A stretch of 49,429 nt of DNA from Gammaproteobacteria bacterium UBA6724 (GCA_002454165.1 DKIG01000024.1:1-49429); one strand, 5' to 3'; numbered from the stretch's first letter, positions 33,898 through 42,922 are shown. Translations and numbers: made by a program. The notes: generated by a model from the letters alone, not told the origin.

Positions 33898-34304
33898 GCA
33901 GTGCCTTGCTACTTCTTTGTCATAATGACATTGTTCTTTATGTGAAAAAATCATAACAATGCCGTTCCCTTTTTTGTTCTCTTTTGATTCTGATTGTCAT
34001 ACCTTCTTTCATTCTTGTTTTTTCGGGAATGACGGGGTGGGGCAGAAAGATTATAATCACCCCAATCTTGTAATCAAACAAAACTAATGGGATTGATTGC
34101 ACTCAGTATTATCTTGTCTTTGCTACTTGGTAGTTGCCTCTGGTTGATTATTGGTGACCAGTTGCCGATAGGTGGTGCGGATAAATGGCAACCCTTGAAC
34201 AACATTTGCTGTTATGCCGTCCTCTTAGTTGTGCCGATTTACCTGCTTGTTTTTGCCGTTTTTTGATGGGTGCTGCTGATTATGTGCAATAGGCAGGCAT
34301 CATA
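33898..34304. other. Intergenic region between moeA and the methyltransferase gene
   Basis: The left half (33898-34086) is AT-rich, with the short inverted repeat TGTCATAATGACA at 33919-33931 and a fragment gggaatgacggg near 34026 that resembles the REP-like element at 2666. The right half holds a possible 59-codon gene. No terminator or RNA gene was recognised. Confidence 0.5.
34087..34266 (+). CDS. Possible small two-helix membrane protein
   Basis: ATG at 34087 to TGA at 34264 encodes 59 residues: a first hydrophobic helix (GLIALSIILSLLLGSCLWLII), a short polar loop GDQLPIGGADKWQPLNN, and a second helix (YAVLLVVPIYLLVFAVF). The clean two-helix pattern and the lack of stop codons argue for a real gene, but there is no obvious ribosome-binding site and no recognised family. 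Confidence 0.5.
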   Translation: MGLIALSIILSLLLGSCLWLIIGDQLPIGGADKWQPLNNICCYAVLLVVPIYLLVFAVF

Positions 34305-34916
34305 ATGAAACTTTCGGTTGATGTTGAAACCATTAAAGGTTTTCTGGACCCGGTTGAGGGCAGGGCACTTTATGAGCATTGCTTGTCGGTGGGCTCCCTG
34401 GGACCAACGCTTGAAGTCGGCAGTTATTGTGGCAAGTCAACCTTGTATCTTGGGGAGGCATGTCGGCGCACTGGCAACAGTCTGTTTGCTGTGGATCATC
34501 ACCGGGGTTCAGAAGAGCATCAACCGGGTGAGGAATACCATGACCCTGACCTGTTTGATGAAAATGCAGGTTTGATGGATACATTCCGTGAGTTTCGACG
34601 GACTCTCAGGCAGGCGAAACTGGAAGAGATTGTCGTGCCGATTGTCGCGTCGTCCAGCCTTGCTGCCCGGCATTGGCACACTTCTCTCGCTATGGTTTTT
34701 ATTGATGGTGGGCATAGCCATGAAGCAGCCATAACAGATTATAGAAGTTGGGCAGGTCATCTTGTCCCTGGCGGTGTTCTGGCAATTCACGACATCTTTA
34801 CTGACCCGACGGAAGCTGGGCAGGCGCCCTTTGAGATATTTACACTTGCTGTCGCATCGGGTTTGTTTCGTAAACTGGAAATCGTGAAGACTCTGGGTCT
34901 GCTCCAGCGGTTATGA
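34305..34916 (+). CDS. Class I SAM-dependent methyltransferase, O-methyltransferase-like
   Basis: The 203-residue protein has the AdoMet motif I LEVGSYCGKSTLYLGEA, FAVDHHRGSEEHQ (motif II), and VFIDGGHSHEAAITDYRSW followed by LVPGGVLAIHDIF, as in the Methyltransf_24 group. Substrate is unknown. It is convergent with the glycan-type cluster (4 bp between its stop and that of the alpha/alpha-barrel gene), so it could belong to the same pathway, but this is inferred only from position. Confidence 0.85.
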   Translation: MKLSVDVETIKGFLDPVEGRALYEHCLSVGSLGPTLEVGSYCGKSTLYLGEACRRTGNSLFAVDHHRGSEEHQPGEEYHDPDLFDENAGLMDTFREFRRTLRQAKLEEIVVPIVASSSLAARHWHTSLAMVFIDGGHSHEAAITDYRSWAGHLVPGGVLAIHDIFTDPTEAGQAPFEIFTLAVASGLFRKLEIVKTLGLLQRL

Positions 34917-34920
34917 GGCT

Positions 34921-36000
34921 TTAGTCCTGAGCAGAGCTGTGTATCACCTCAGCCTCTCTGAGCCCCGGCAGGAGCCTATCGTCACGGAATAGGTGCGCCC
35001 CAGAGGTTTTATTTGATAGGGCGTCAGCGGCCAATAACACTGCCCCCGCCGTCCAAGTCGGTTTCTCCAGTGGCCAGATGGCTTCATCCCGGTAAACATA
35101 TCCCGTCCAGTAGGAGCCGTCTGTATCCCGGAATTGATGTAACCAACTAAAAAGCTGAACGGCTTTTTGATATTCACCGGCTGCCAGGAGCGCCATGGTA
35201 AGTTCGCAAGACTCGGCGACGGTGACCCAGGGTTCATCCGTGACGCAAACGCAACCAGCCCCCGTCCTGACGAACTCCTGCCATCTGGATCCAAGATGCA
35301 ACCTTGCGGCATTGCCCTTGATGACGCTGGTAAGGACGGGATAGAACCAGTCCATTGCGAATCGGCTCTTGCTGTCCCAGGTACGGTCAAAACATTCGGG
35401 ATGATGAGTAAGTGCGCGCCTCAGCCGGGTACGCGCCAGGGCCCAGGATGATGCTTCCCTGCCCAGTATGGCGGCGATGTTCAGGGCACATTCAAGGCTT
35501 TTGTAGATGCTACTACAGCCAGTGACCAGAGAATCTTTACGAATGCCCAGTCGTGTATCCTCACACCAATAGATCTGTCCCTCTTCACCCTGCAATCGAA
35601 GCACAAATGTCATGGCGGCTTGCACCGTTTGCCACATGGTTTCCAGGAAGTCCTGGTCTTCAGTTACCAAGTAATAGTGCCAGACGCCAGTTGCCACATA
35701 GGCAACGAAATTTGACTCGGCACGGGTGCCGTCTTCCACCTTGCCATCCTTGTAGGCAGCAAGCCAGGTTCCGTTAGGTAGTTGGTTATCGCGTAGCCAA
35801 TAGTATGCCTGTTTTGCCTCATCCAGCCGGTTGCCGATGGTCAGACCCATGGCGGCTTCAATATGATCCCAGGGGTCCATGGGTCCGGATTCAAACCAGG
35901 GTATAGAGCCATCCTGATGTTGCGTGGCAGAGATATAATTGACGGTGCTCCGGAAGTATTCTTCCGGGAAGAGTCCCAGGGACACATATAGTTGCGTCAT
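34921..36000 (-). CDS. Alpha/alpha-barrel protein annotated elsewhere as 'prenyltransferase-like'
   Basis: The 359-residue product consists of helical repeats with QHQDGSIPWFESGPMDPWDHIEAAMGL near the N-terminus, LPNGTWLAAYKDG, and paired Trp/Asp-rich segments (DTDGSYWTGYVYRDE). This pattern fits the six-hairpin/alpha-alpha-toroid folds of glycoside hydrolases and terpenoid cyclases. The 'DPWDHxExAM' motif is familiar from actinobacterial and proteobacterial genes next to a GT4 glycosyltransferase and a methyltransferase. A sugar-processing role is more plausible than prenyl transfer, but unproven. ATG at 36000 is chosen because it overlaps the upstream methyltransferase stop (TGATG, GGAG nine bases before); an upstream start would overlap that gene by 79 bp. 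Confidence 0.75.
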   Translation of the reverse strand: MTQLYVSLGLFPEEYFRSTVNYISATQHQDGSIPWFESGPMDPWDHIEAAMGLTIGNRLDEAKQAYYWLRDNQLPNGTWLAAYKDGKVEDGTRAESNFVAYVATGVWHYYLVTEDQDFLETMWQTVQAAMTFVLRLQGEEGQIYWCEDTRLGIRKDSLVTGCSSIYKSLECALNIAAILGREASSWALARTRLRRALTHHPECFDRTWDSKSRFAMDWFYPVLTSVIKGNAARLHLGSRWQEFVRTGAGCVCVTDEPWVTVAESCELTMALLAAGEYQKAVQLFSWLHQFRDTDGSYWTGYVYRDEAIWPLEKPTWTAGAVLLAADALSNKTSGAHLFRDDRLLPGLREAEVIHSSAQD

Positions 36001-36776
36001 CAGATGGTTGCTCCAGAAGGGGACGCTGTCTTGACGAAGTACATGACGAGGCTCTTTCCCAGCATAGGGTTCAGACACCTCTCAAGCATCCTGGTGAATC
36101 TTGGTTGCCGCATCAGATCCCAGACGAGGAAGCGATGGTACCAGGCAACCAGCCTGGCTTCCGGCTCATCGGCACTGCGCCAGAATAAACACTTCAGCCA
36201 CCAGTAAGGGACATGCAGGGCATGAGCGTGATGCTTGCCAGAAAAGATAAAGCCCTTGCTTTCTACCTTTTCACGCAGATGTCTGGCAGTAAAAATGCGG
36301 ATGTGCCCACCTTCAACCTGATGGTAGGCGGTGCTGAGTTGCCAGCAGACCCACTCCGGGAAAAATCTGGGAACACTGACTGCCAGGATGCCGCCTTGTT
36401 TGACGACCCGGTATATTTCCGCAAGAACCGGGAGGTAGTCGGGTATATGTTCCAGCACTTCGGAACAGATGACCTTGTCGTATGACTCGTCCTGGAAGGG
36501 CAGATGCGTGCCGTTAGCGACGGCAAGAATCAGGCTTTTTTTTGAGCCGTCTGGTGTTGATGGGCATGGCGCCTCTGACTCATCCTGCGCCATGAACTGG
36601 TTGAACCGCGTCACAGCGGTCGCCAGGTCCTTGATGGACAGATCAACTCCCACAGCATCAATGTCTTCCGCCAGATAAGCAGAAATGACATGGCGACCCT
36701 CGCCACAACCCAGATCCAGAAGCCGGTCATGTGGTTTGAGTTGCAGGCGATCAAAGTCAATGGTTTGCAGGGACAT
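36000..36776 (-). CDS. Class I SAM-dependent methyltransferase of the glycan-type cluster
   Basis: The 258-residue protein shows motif I LLDLGCGEGRHVISAYLAEDIDAVGVDLS, a conserved YDKVICSEVLEHIPDYLPVLAEIYRVVKQGGILAVSVP, and a basic C-terminal part that may face the acceptor. It is of the Methyltransf_11 type, with no evidence for the substrate. It overlaps the glycosyltransferase gene upstream by 20 bp and the barrel gene downstream by 3 bp, so all three are translationally coupled in the order GT4, methyltransferase, barrel. Confidence 0.88.
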   Translation of the reverse strand: MSLQTIDFDRLQLKPHDRLLDLGCGEGRHVISAYLAEDIDAVGVDLSIKDLATAVTRFNQFMAQDESEAPCPSTPDGSKKSLILAVANGTHLPFQDESYDKVICSEVLEHIPDYLPVLAEIYRVVKQGGILAVSVPRFFPEWVCWQLSTAYHQVEGGHIRIFTARHLREKVESKGFIFSGKHHAHALHVPYWWLKCLFWRSADEPEARLVAWYHRFLVWDLMRQPRFTRMLERCLNPMLGKSLVMYFVKTASPSGATI

Positions 36777-38163
36777 ATTCCGGATTCGTACCTGGCTGGC
36801 TGGGCGATGCAGGCTTTTCCATTGAAGGCTCTTCTATTGAAGGTTCATCAACAAGCGATTCATTCACCAGTGGTTCATTTACAAACAGCGCATTGCCTGC
36901 TCTATGCCCTGATATTTGCAGATAAAGCCTGAGCAGATCTCTTGCTGCCTTGTCCCAAGTGAAAGATCGTAAAATGCGGTGCCTAGCCTTGGCTGCCAGT
37001 GCTTGGCGACCTGATTCATCTGCCAGCAATGATCTGATGGCGTCCGCTATGGCGAGATGATCCCCGGCAGGCACGATGACGCCGCAGGTACCGACGATTT
37101 CCGGCAGGGCACCACCATCAGTTGAAATTACCGGCACCGAGCAGGCCATGGCTTCTCCAGCGGGCAGACCGAAACCTTCATAGATGGAAGGCACGACGGC
37201 GATGGTGGCTCTGGCATAAAGGTCGGCAATCTCTGTCACGGTAATACCAGAGAAGAAATTCACCCGGGAACTGATGCCCAACTTTTCAATCAGCCTAAGT
37301 GTGCCGCCATCTTTTCTCAGCTTCCCTAGAACATTGAGTTTGATGTTCGGCATGTCATCCGCCAGGGTTGCTATGGCGCGCAAGAGATAAGGCAGACCTT
37401 TCAAGGGTACATCCGCACTCGTTGTCGTCATGATGGTAGTTGCCTCGCGCTCTATAGCCGGATTCGGTTTGAATACTTTTGTATCTATACCGTTATGTAC
37501 GACATGAATGCTGTCTTCCGGGATAGCGAAGGCATCGGCGATGGTCGCCCGTGATGCTTCGGAAACAGTCACCAGATGCTCCAGTTGCCTGACGACCTTC
37601 TTTTGCATTCGGAGAAAGGAGTGCCACCTGCGTATCAACAACCGGTGTTGCCAGGTCTCGGCACTTTGCAGTGCTATTTTGAGATCACTGGTAATGGGGT
37701 GGTGTATGGTGGTGACGATGGGGATGCCCATGCGTTGCAATCTCAGGGTGCCGTAAGAGAGACTCTGATTGTCGTGCACTATGTCGTACTGTGGCTTGTG
37801 TTTTTTGAAATACCTGACGAGTCTGCGACCAAAAGTGTAGGGCTCCGCAAAACCGCCCGTCAACATGCTGAACCATTCAAAGAAATCGGTGAAGGAGAGG
37901 AGGTGCCTAGGTCGGAGTGCCGTTACATGATTGTCTGACTCAAACAGATTCAAGCCGGGTAACTTGATGAGGTTTACTCTGGGGTCAAGTTCAGGGTAGG
38001 GCTGGCCGGAGATGACATCCACTACATGCCCAATATCTGTCAGGGCGCTGCTGAGGGACTTGATATAAACGCCCTGACCACCGCTGTAGGGGTTGCTCCT
38101 GTATCCCAAGAGGCAGATATTCAGTTTTCGAGGCGGAGCCGGGTCCGCAGATGCGTGTAGCAT
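36757..38163 (-). CDS. GT4-family glycosyltransferase with a repetitive acidic tail
   Basis: GT4 retaining glycosyltransferases transfer sugars from nucleotide donors, here probably at the inner face of the membrane. The 468 residues include YSGGQGVYIKSLSSAL, IVHDNQSLSYGTLRL, VTVSEASRATIADAF, VVHNGIDTKVFKP and the donor-site VPSIYEGFGLPAGEAMACSVPVI followed by PEIVGTCGVIV (EX7E type). Residues about 425-468 are a glutamate/proline-rich tail in five 5-residue repeats, encoded by 15 bp DNA repeats. It is the first gene of the coupled cluster. Donor and acceptor are unknown; phosphatidylinositol- or lipid-linked acceptors are known for relatives. Confidence 0.92.
   Translation of the reverse strand: MLHASADPAPPRKLNICLLGYRSNPYSGGQGVYIKSLSSALTDIGHVVDVISGQPYPELDPRVNLIKLPGLNLFESDNHVTALRPRHLLSFTDFFEWFSMLTGGFAEPYTFGRRLVRYFKKHKPQYDIVHDNQSLSYGTLRLQRMGIPIVTTIHHPITSDLKIALQSAETWQHRLLIRRWHSFLRMQKKVVRQLEHLVTVSEASRATIADAFAIPEDSIHVVHNGIDTKVFKPNPAIEREATTIMTTTSADVPLKGLPYLLRAIATLADDMPNIKLNVLGKLRKDGGTLRLIEKLGISSRVNFFSGITVTEIADLYARATIAVVPSIYEGFGLPAGEAMACSVPVISTDGGALPEIVGTCGVIVPAGDHLAIADAIRSLLADESGRQALAAKARHRILRSFTWDKAARDLLRLYLQISGHRAGNALFVNEPLVNESLVDEPSIEEPSMEKPASPSQPGTNPEYVPANH
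36805..36879. repeat. Five 15 bp in-frame repeats at the glycosyltransferase C-terminus
   Basis: 36805-36819, 36820-36834, 36835-36849, 36850-36864 and 36865-36879 are diverged copies of one 15 bp unit (for example cattgaaggctcttc). They encode NEPLV, NESLV, DEPSI, EEPSM, EKPAS. Confidence 0.9.
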
Positions 38164-38343
38164 GGAATTCTCTGAAGCTCCGGTTAGCCTTCCGTCGGTT
38201 GACCCTCAATCAAGAAAGCCAGATTCTACGCACTTTGTCGGCATAATGCCAGCAGCGGTTGCCAGCCGTCCCTGGCAGGAGCAACGGGCGAGACACACAC
38301 AAAACCCTTGAAGACTTTTCATTCCTCATTCAGTATGCATCAC

Positions 38344-38667
38344 ATGATTGTTCAGGAACGCATTGAAAGAAAGCTAACAGATGCAATGTCTTTGTTGCAT
38401 CTTGAAGTCATCAATGAAAGCCACAATCACAATGTGCCGCCCGGCGCCGAGTCCCACTTCAAAGTCGTCCTGGTGTCCGAAGAATTTGAAGACCTGCGGC
38501 TTGTTGCAAGACACAAGCAGGTGAACCGGATCCTGAAGGATGAACTGGCAACTGACATTCATGCGCTTGCCATACACACCAGTACGCCGTCTGAATGGCG
38601 TGCCAGACACGGGACGACACCCCTGTCCCCGCCATGTCATGGTGGGTCCAAGTCGCCTCAGTCGTGA
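38344..38667 (+). CDS. bolA: BolA family protein
   Basis: BolA binds glutaredoxin/iron-sulfur partners and affects cell shape and stress responses in E. coli. The 107-residue product follows E. coli BolA closely: MIVQERIERKL, LEVINESHNHNVPPGAESHFKVVLVS, ARHKQVNRILKDEL and DIHALAIHTSTPSEW, ending in SPPCHGG. The ATG at 38344 matches the family start; an ATG at 38335 would add three residues. The ribosome site is poor. It is divergent from the GT4 gene and convergent with tesA, with 17 bp between their stops. Confidence 0.95.
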   Translation: MIVQERIERKLTDAMSLLHLEVINESHNHNVPPGAESHFKVVLVSEEFEDLRLVARHKQVNRILKDELATDIHALAIHTSTPSEWRARHGTTPLSPPCHGGSKSPQS

Positions 38668-38684
38668 CAGGCATACTCACCTCG

Positions 38685-39344
38685 TCATTCATCATTTCCG
38701 AGCAGACTTGTCAAACTGGGCCAAATATCTGCCAGCATGTCTGATTGCGCCACCGCCCTGGGGTGGATACCGTCACTTTGCAAGAGGTGTCTTTCAGTTG
38801 TGACACCGTCCAGAAGAAAGGGCACGAAGGGGAGGCTGTAGTCTTTTGCCAAGGATATAAAAGTATCCTGGAATGCTTTGGTGTAGCGACGACCATAATT
38901 TGGTGGTAGCACCATACCGATTAACAGTACCCGACTACCAGATGCCCGGGACTGCTGAATCATGCTTTCCAGGTTGTTCTTAATCTTGTCAATGGGATAA
39001 CCCCGAAGACCATCATTGCCGCCAAGTTCAATGATGATGATGTCTGGTTGGTGTAAATCCAACGTTTTGGGTAATCTTGTCAAGCCACCGCCGGTAGTTT
39101 CCCCACTGACGCTGGCGTTAATGACCCGATACTGGGGATAGGTTTCGCTGAGTCGCCCGGATAAAAGGCTGACCCATCCGTCCTCTTGACTGATGCCGTG
39201 GGCGGCGCTGATGCTGTCACCATAGACAACCAGGACGGGTGTCTCCCTTGCCTTGACGGAGGTGATATCGTCAAGCGCGGGGGAAAACCCAATCATGGCG
39301 ATAAGGACTGTCGTAACCGCAACTATTACCCGTTTATTATTCAT
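38685..39344 (-). CDS. tesA: SGNH arylesterase / acyl-CoA thioesterase I (TesA)
   Basis: TesA hydrolyses acyl-CoAs and esters in the periplasm. The 219-residue product starts with a signal peptide (MNNKRVIVAVTTVLIAMIGFS), then VVYGDSISAAHGISQEDGW (nucleophile Ser in GDS), SGETTGGG, ELGGNDGLRG (GxND) and DGIHPRAVAQ (catalytic Asp and His). The start at 39344 is used because it begins the signal sequence; the longer in-frame option at 39551 would overlap the divergent ybbA. Only 10 bp separate its start codon from that of ybbA, an arrangement also known in E. coli. Confidence 0.94.
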   Translation of the reverse strand: MNNKRVIVAVTTVLIAMIGFSPALDDITSVKARETPVLVVYGDSISAAHGISQEDGWVSLLSGRLSETYPQYRVINASVSGETTGGGLTRLPKTLDLHQPDIIIIELGGNDGLRGYPIDKIKNNLESMIQQSRASGSRVLLIGMVLPPNYGRRYTKAFQDTFISLAKDYSLPFVPFLLDGVTTERHLLQSDGIHPRAVAQSDMLADIWPSLTSLLGNDE

Positions 39345-39354
39345 AATAACCAAG

Positions 39355-40044
39355 ATGATAAAAGCAACAGACCTCGGAAAAATCGTTAGGACCTCAGAGG
39401 GTCCGCTCAGCATATTGAAAGGGATTAACCTGGAAATCAAGAAATCTGAGTCTGTGGCTATCCTTGGCGTTTCCGGTTCGGGGAAAACGACTCTACTCAG
39501 TTTACTTGCCGGGCTGGACACGCCGACCCAAGGTGAAATTCGTCTTGGCAATTATGTTATCACCTCGCTTGATGAAGAAGCGCGAGCCGGAGTGCGTGCT
39601 GAACTGGTAGGGTTTGTATTCCAGTCCTTCCAGCTATTATCAAGTCTGACCGCGATTGAAAATGTAATGTTGCCAGCGGAATTGAAAAATGATCCGGAGG
39701 CGGAGAGCAAAGCCCGTGACCTTCTGGAACGGGTTGGTCTGGAACACAGGACCAGCCATTATCCGAGCCAGTTGTCTGGGGGCGAACAGCAGCGGGTTGC
39801 TATAGCCAGAGCCTTTGCATCATCGGTGAAAATTTTGTTTGCGGACGAGCCGACCGGAAACCTTGATACCGAGACCGGCTCCCGGGTTATTGATTTGATT
39901 TTTAAATTGAATGCTGATTTTGGAACAACGCTGGTACTGGTTACCCATGATCAACAGTTGGCGGCGGGGTGTCATAGATCTATCCACATTGCTGCCGGCG
40001 AGTTAATCCTGCCGCCGCAACAAGCGCCAATGGCAGGAAGATGA
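39355..40044 (+). CDS. ybbA: YbbA-type ABC transporter ATP-binding protein
   Basis: This is the ATPase of a FtsX/MacB-class transporter. The 229-residue protein has Walker A GVSGSGKTT, signature LSGGEQQR, Walker B ILFADEPTGNLD and LVTHDQQLA. The ATG at 39355 gives the family N-terminus MIKATDLGKIV; no clear Shine-Dalgarno is seen, and the upstream 10 bp separate it from divergent tesA. Its stop overlaps the ATG of ybbP by 4 bp. Relatives are thought to export lipid or hydrophobic substrates, a point not shown here. Confidence 0.94.
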   Translation: MIKATDLGKIVRTSEGPLSILKGINLEIKKSESVAILGVSGSGKTTLLSLLAGLDTPTQGEIRLGNYVITSLDEEARAGVRAELVGFVFQSFQLLSSLTAIENVMLPAELKNDPEAESKARDLLERVGLEHRTSHYPSQLSGGEQQRVAIARAFASSVKILFADEPTGNLDTETGSRVIDLIFKLNADFGTTLVLVTHDQQLAAGCHRSIHIAAGELILPPQQAPMAGR

Positions 40045-42563
40045 TATTCCGACTGGCACTCAAACTACTCTGGCGCGACTGGCGGGCAGGCGAGTTGACC
40101 CTGCTGCTGGTCTCGTTAGTGATCGCCGTTGGCACGGTAACGACCATGACGCTGTTTGTGGACCGGCTACACCATGCCCTCCTGATAGAATCGGCAAGTT
40201 TCTTGGCGGCGGATAGAGTCATTGCTTCGTCCACGCCCATTGATGATGCAATCATCAGGCAGGCTGAAGCCTCAGGTCTGGCACATTCAAGAACGCTCAG
40301 CTTCCTATCCATGGCCTTCTCGGCGGACCGAGCCCAGTTCACTTCTGTGAAGGCAGTGGACGAATCCTATCCTCTTCGGGGGCAGTTGATCGCTGGCACT
40401 GAGCCCTTTATGCCCGGCTTACCCGTACCGTCCGGTCCGGTCCCTGGCGAAGTCTGGATAGAGAGCCGACTCTTCCCCTTGTTGAAAGTTTCTCCGGGCA
40501 GTCTGCTGGATATAGGTCTTGCCAGCATCCCGGTTACCCGGGTATTGATCAAGGAACCGGACAGGAGCAGCGGCTTTAACAACGCAGGACCGAGAGTGCT
40601 GATGAATCTGGCGGATGTTTCCCGCACCGGCGTTGTGCAGCCCGGCAGTCGTTTGTCTTATCGCTATCAATTTGCCGGTGCCCAGGAGCAGATTGAATCT
40701 TTTGAAGCCTGGGTGCGACCAAGACTTGCCCCAGGTACCAGGATATTTGGTGTCAAGGAAGGTGCGGAAAGTATCGGTAAGACACTTGAGCGGGGCGAGC
40801 GGTTTCTCCTCCTGGGCAGTCTGCTGGGGGTTGTTCTGGCGGGGGTTGCCATTGCGCTGGCGGCGCGGAGATATAGCCTGCGTCACTATGCTCATGTGGC
40901 GATTCTGAAAACCCTCGGCGCCAAGCCGCTCCAGATTGACGGGATATTTATTATCATTTTTGGTTTGCTTGGAGCGGCGGCGACAATACTCGGTACGGTC
41001 ACGGCCTATTTTATGCAACTGGGCGTGGCGGAAATACTCTCCCCCCTCATTCCCATTACACTGCCGGCGCCTTCGTGGCGACCCGTCTTGCCAGGGCTAA
41101 TTACTGGTTTCGTTTGCCTGCTGTCCTTCGCCCTGCCGCCCTTGTTGAAGTTGCGGCAGACGGCGCCCGTCAGGGTCATAGGGAGGGATATTGATGACCG
41201 GACTCCAACATCAATGCTAAATAATCTTGCCTCCCCGGATAGGGTCACCAGCCTCTTCGCCCTGCTGGGCATCCTGGGCATGATGTGGTGGTACAGTCAG
41301 GACCTTGGTCTGACCTTGATGATATTCAGCGGTGCAATGGTGGCTCTAGTCATTTTTTTCGGGCTTGCCTTCCTGTTGCTGGGTGGGGGCAGGGCTTTAG
41401 GTATGCGGGCAGGTAGTGTCTGGCGACTTGCCTTGGCGGGGATGCAACGGCGCAAGCAGGAAAACGCCATACAAATCCTGGTATTTGGCATTGCCATCAT
41501 GTTGTTGCTGGTGCTGTATCTGATCAGGACGGCACTGATTGCCGAATGGCAGGCGCAGATACCGGACAATGCGCCCAATCATTTCGCCATCAACATAGCC
41601 CCGGAAGAAGTATCACCTGTTCAGTCTTTGTTTGCGGAGAATGATGTCGCCGCCCAGCCGCTTTACCCCATGATTCGGGGGCGTATTCTGGCTGTCAATG
41701 GCGAACTAGCCGAGACGCGGGATGGGGACACGGATGCCAGGAATGCTCCAGTTTCCAGTGCTGGGAGGAATCTGACCTGGGCGGCACGCTTGCCAGACGA
41801 TAACAAGATTGTCGCCGGGCACTGGTGGAATCAATATGATGCCGCCACGCCACTCGTCTCCATTGAAGCAGACCTTGCCCGTCGCAACAGGCTCAGGGTG
41901 GGGGATAGCCTGACCTTCGGTATCCAGGGGCGGGAGCTCGTAGCCCGGGTTGCCAGTATCAGGACCGTCTTCTGGGACAATATGCAGCCGAACTTCTACA
42001 TTATCTTTTCCCCCGGCGCGCTTGATGATTTTCCGACCATGTTTATGACAAGTTTTTATCTTGAAAAAGACCAAAAACTTTTCCTTAACCAATTGCTCAG
42101 TCAACATCCTACTCTGACTGTTATTGAAGTTGATGCGTTGATTGAGCAGGTTCAGCGAATTCTCGAGCATGTCACACTCGCCATTGAACTGGTATTGGTG
42201 TTGACTCTCGCTTCAGGAGCACTGGTGTTTTTGACGAGTATCCAGGCATCCATGGATAAGCGATTGCGACAACATGCTCTGTTACGAACCCTGGGGGCGA
42301 GCAGGAAGTTGATACAGGGTAGCCTGCTGGTGGAGTTCGGTACTCTAGGATTGTTTGCTGGCATCCTGGCGGCTCTGGGTGCCGAGACAACCCTGTACCT
42401 ACTGAAGACGGAAGTTTTTGACCTTAATTATCATATCAGTCCTCTGTTCTGGGTTCTTGGACCCCTGCTCGGCATAGTTTTGATTGGCTGCATCGGCATC
42501 CTCGCCACCAGGCGATTGGTTAACACACCGCCCACCATGATTTTGAATGATGAAGCCATCTAG
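40041..42563 (+). CDS. ybbP: YbbP-type FtsX-family ABC transporter permease
   Basis: The 840-residue membrane protein pairs with YbbA. It has the N-terminal helix LTLLLVSLVIAVGTVTTMTLF, a periplasmic region, two FtsX-type four-helix units (about residues 255-430 and 690-835), and a second large periplasmic region (about 495-690). The final RRLVNTPPTMILNDE is the conserved 'P-T-x-L' tail of the family. The start overlaps ybbA by 4 bp. The E. coli YbbA-YbbP pair sits divergent from tesA as here. Confidence 0.93.
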   Translation: MIFRLALKLLWRDWRAGELTLLLVSLVIAVGTVTTMTLFVDRLHHALLIESASFLAADRVIASSTPIDDAIIRQAEASGLAHSRTLSFLSMAFSADRAQFTSVKAVDESYPLRGQLIAGTEPFMPGLPVPSGPVPGEVWIESRLFPLLKVSPGSLLDIGLASIPVTRVLIKEPDRSSGFNNAGPRVLMNLADVSRTGVVQPGSRLSYRYQFAGAQEQIESFEAWVRPRLAPGTRIFGVKEGAESIGKTLERGERFLLLGSLLGVVLAGVAIALAARRYSLRHYAHVAILKTLGAKPLQIDGIFIIIFGLLGAAATILGTVTAYFMQLGVAEILSPLIPITLPAPSWRPVLPGLITGFVCLLSFALPPLLKLRQTAPVRVIGRDIDDRTPTSMLNNLASPDRVTSLFALLGILGMMWWYSQDLGLTLMIFSGAMVALVIFFGLAFLLLGGGRALGMRAGSVWRLALAGMQRRKQENAIQILVFGIAIMLLLVLYLIRTALIAEWQAQIPDNAPNHFAINIAPEEVSPVQSLFAENDVAAQPLYPMIRGRILAVNGELAETRDGDTDARNAPVSSAGRNLTWAARLPDDNKIVAGHWWNQYDAATPLVSIEADLARRNRLRVGDSLTFGIQGRELVARVASIRTVFWDNMQPNFYIIFSPGALDDFPTMFMTSFYLEKDQKLFLNQLLSQHPTLTVIEVDALIEQVQRILEHVTLAIELVLVLTLASGALVFLTSIQASMDKRLRQHALLRTLGASRKLIQGSLLVEFGTLGLFAGILAALGAETTLYLLKTEVFDLNYHISPLFWVLGPLLGIVLIGCIGILATRRLVNTPPTMILNDEAI

Positions 42564-42706
42564 GCTGGAAGAGCATCTCCCATGCTATGGTGACGAATAG
42601 ATGTGACAAATCGGTTACTGCTTTTGCGTATCCGTCTATGAACCCTGAGGAATATCTATGGGTCCCTTAGATATGTTCAATACTTGTCTGGTCACGGGGA
42701 AGTGTT

Positions 42707-42922
42707 GTGGCACAGTTTGACATTCCCTGGGATTCACTTTCGGCAGAAGCCCTGGCCGGTATTATTGAGGAGTTTGTCACCCGGGAAGGTACGGAATATG
42801 GTGCCAGCGAGGTGAGCCTTGAAGTCAAATCCAGTCAGGTGCTCAAACAGTTGAAAGCAGGGAAGAGCCGGATTACTTTTGATGATGTGAGACACTCATG
42901 CTCCTTAGTACCTGTTTTGTGA
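42707..42922 (+). CDS. yheU: YheU-family (UPF0270) protein
   Basis: A small cytoplasmic protein of unknown function. IPWDSLSAEALAGIIEEFVTREGTEYGASEVSLEVKSSQVLKQLKAGKS matches the UPF0270 pattern of E. coli YheU (I-P-W-x-x-L-x-x-x-x-L, E-F-V-x-R-E-G-T-x-Y-G). The start is GTG at 42707 after GGGGAAG; no ATG is in frame nearby. Length 71 is normal for the family. Confidence 0.92.
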   Translation: MAQFDIPWDSLSAEALAGIIEEFVTREGTEYGASEVSLEVKSSQVLKQLKAGKSRITFDDVRHSCSLVPVL

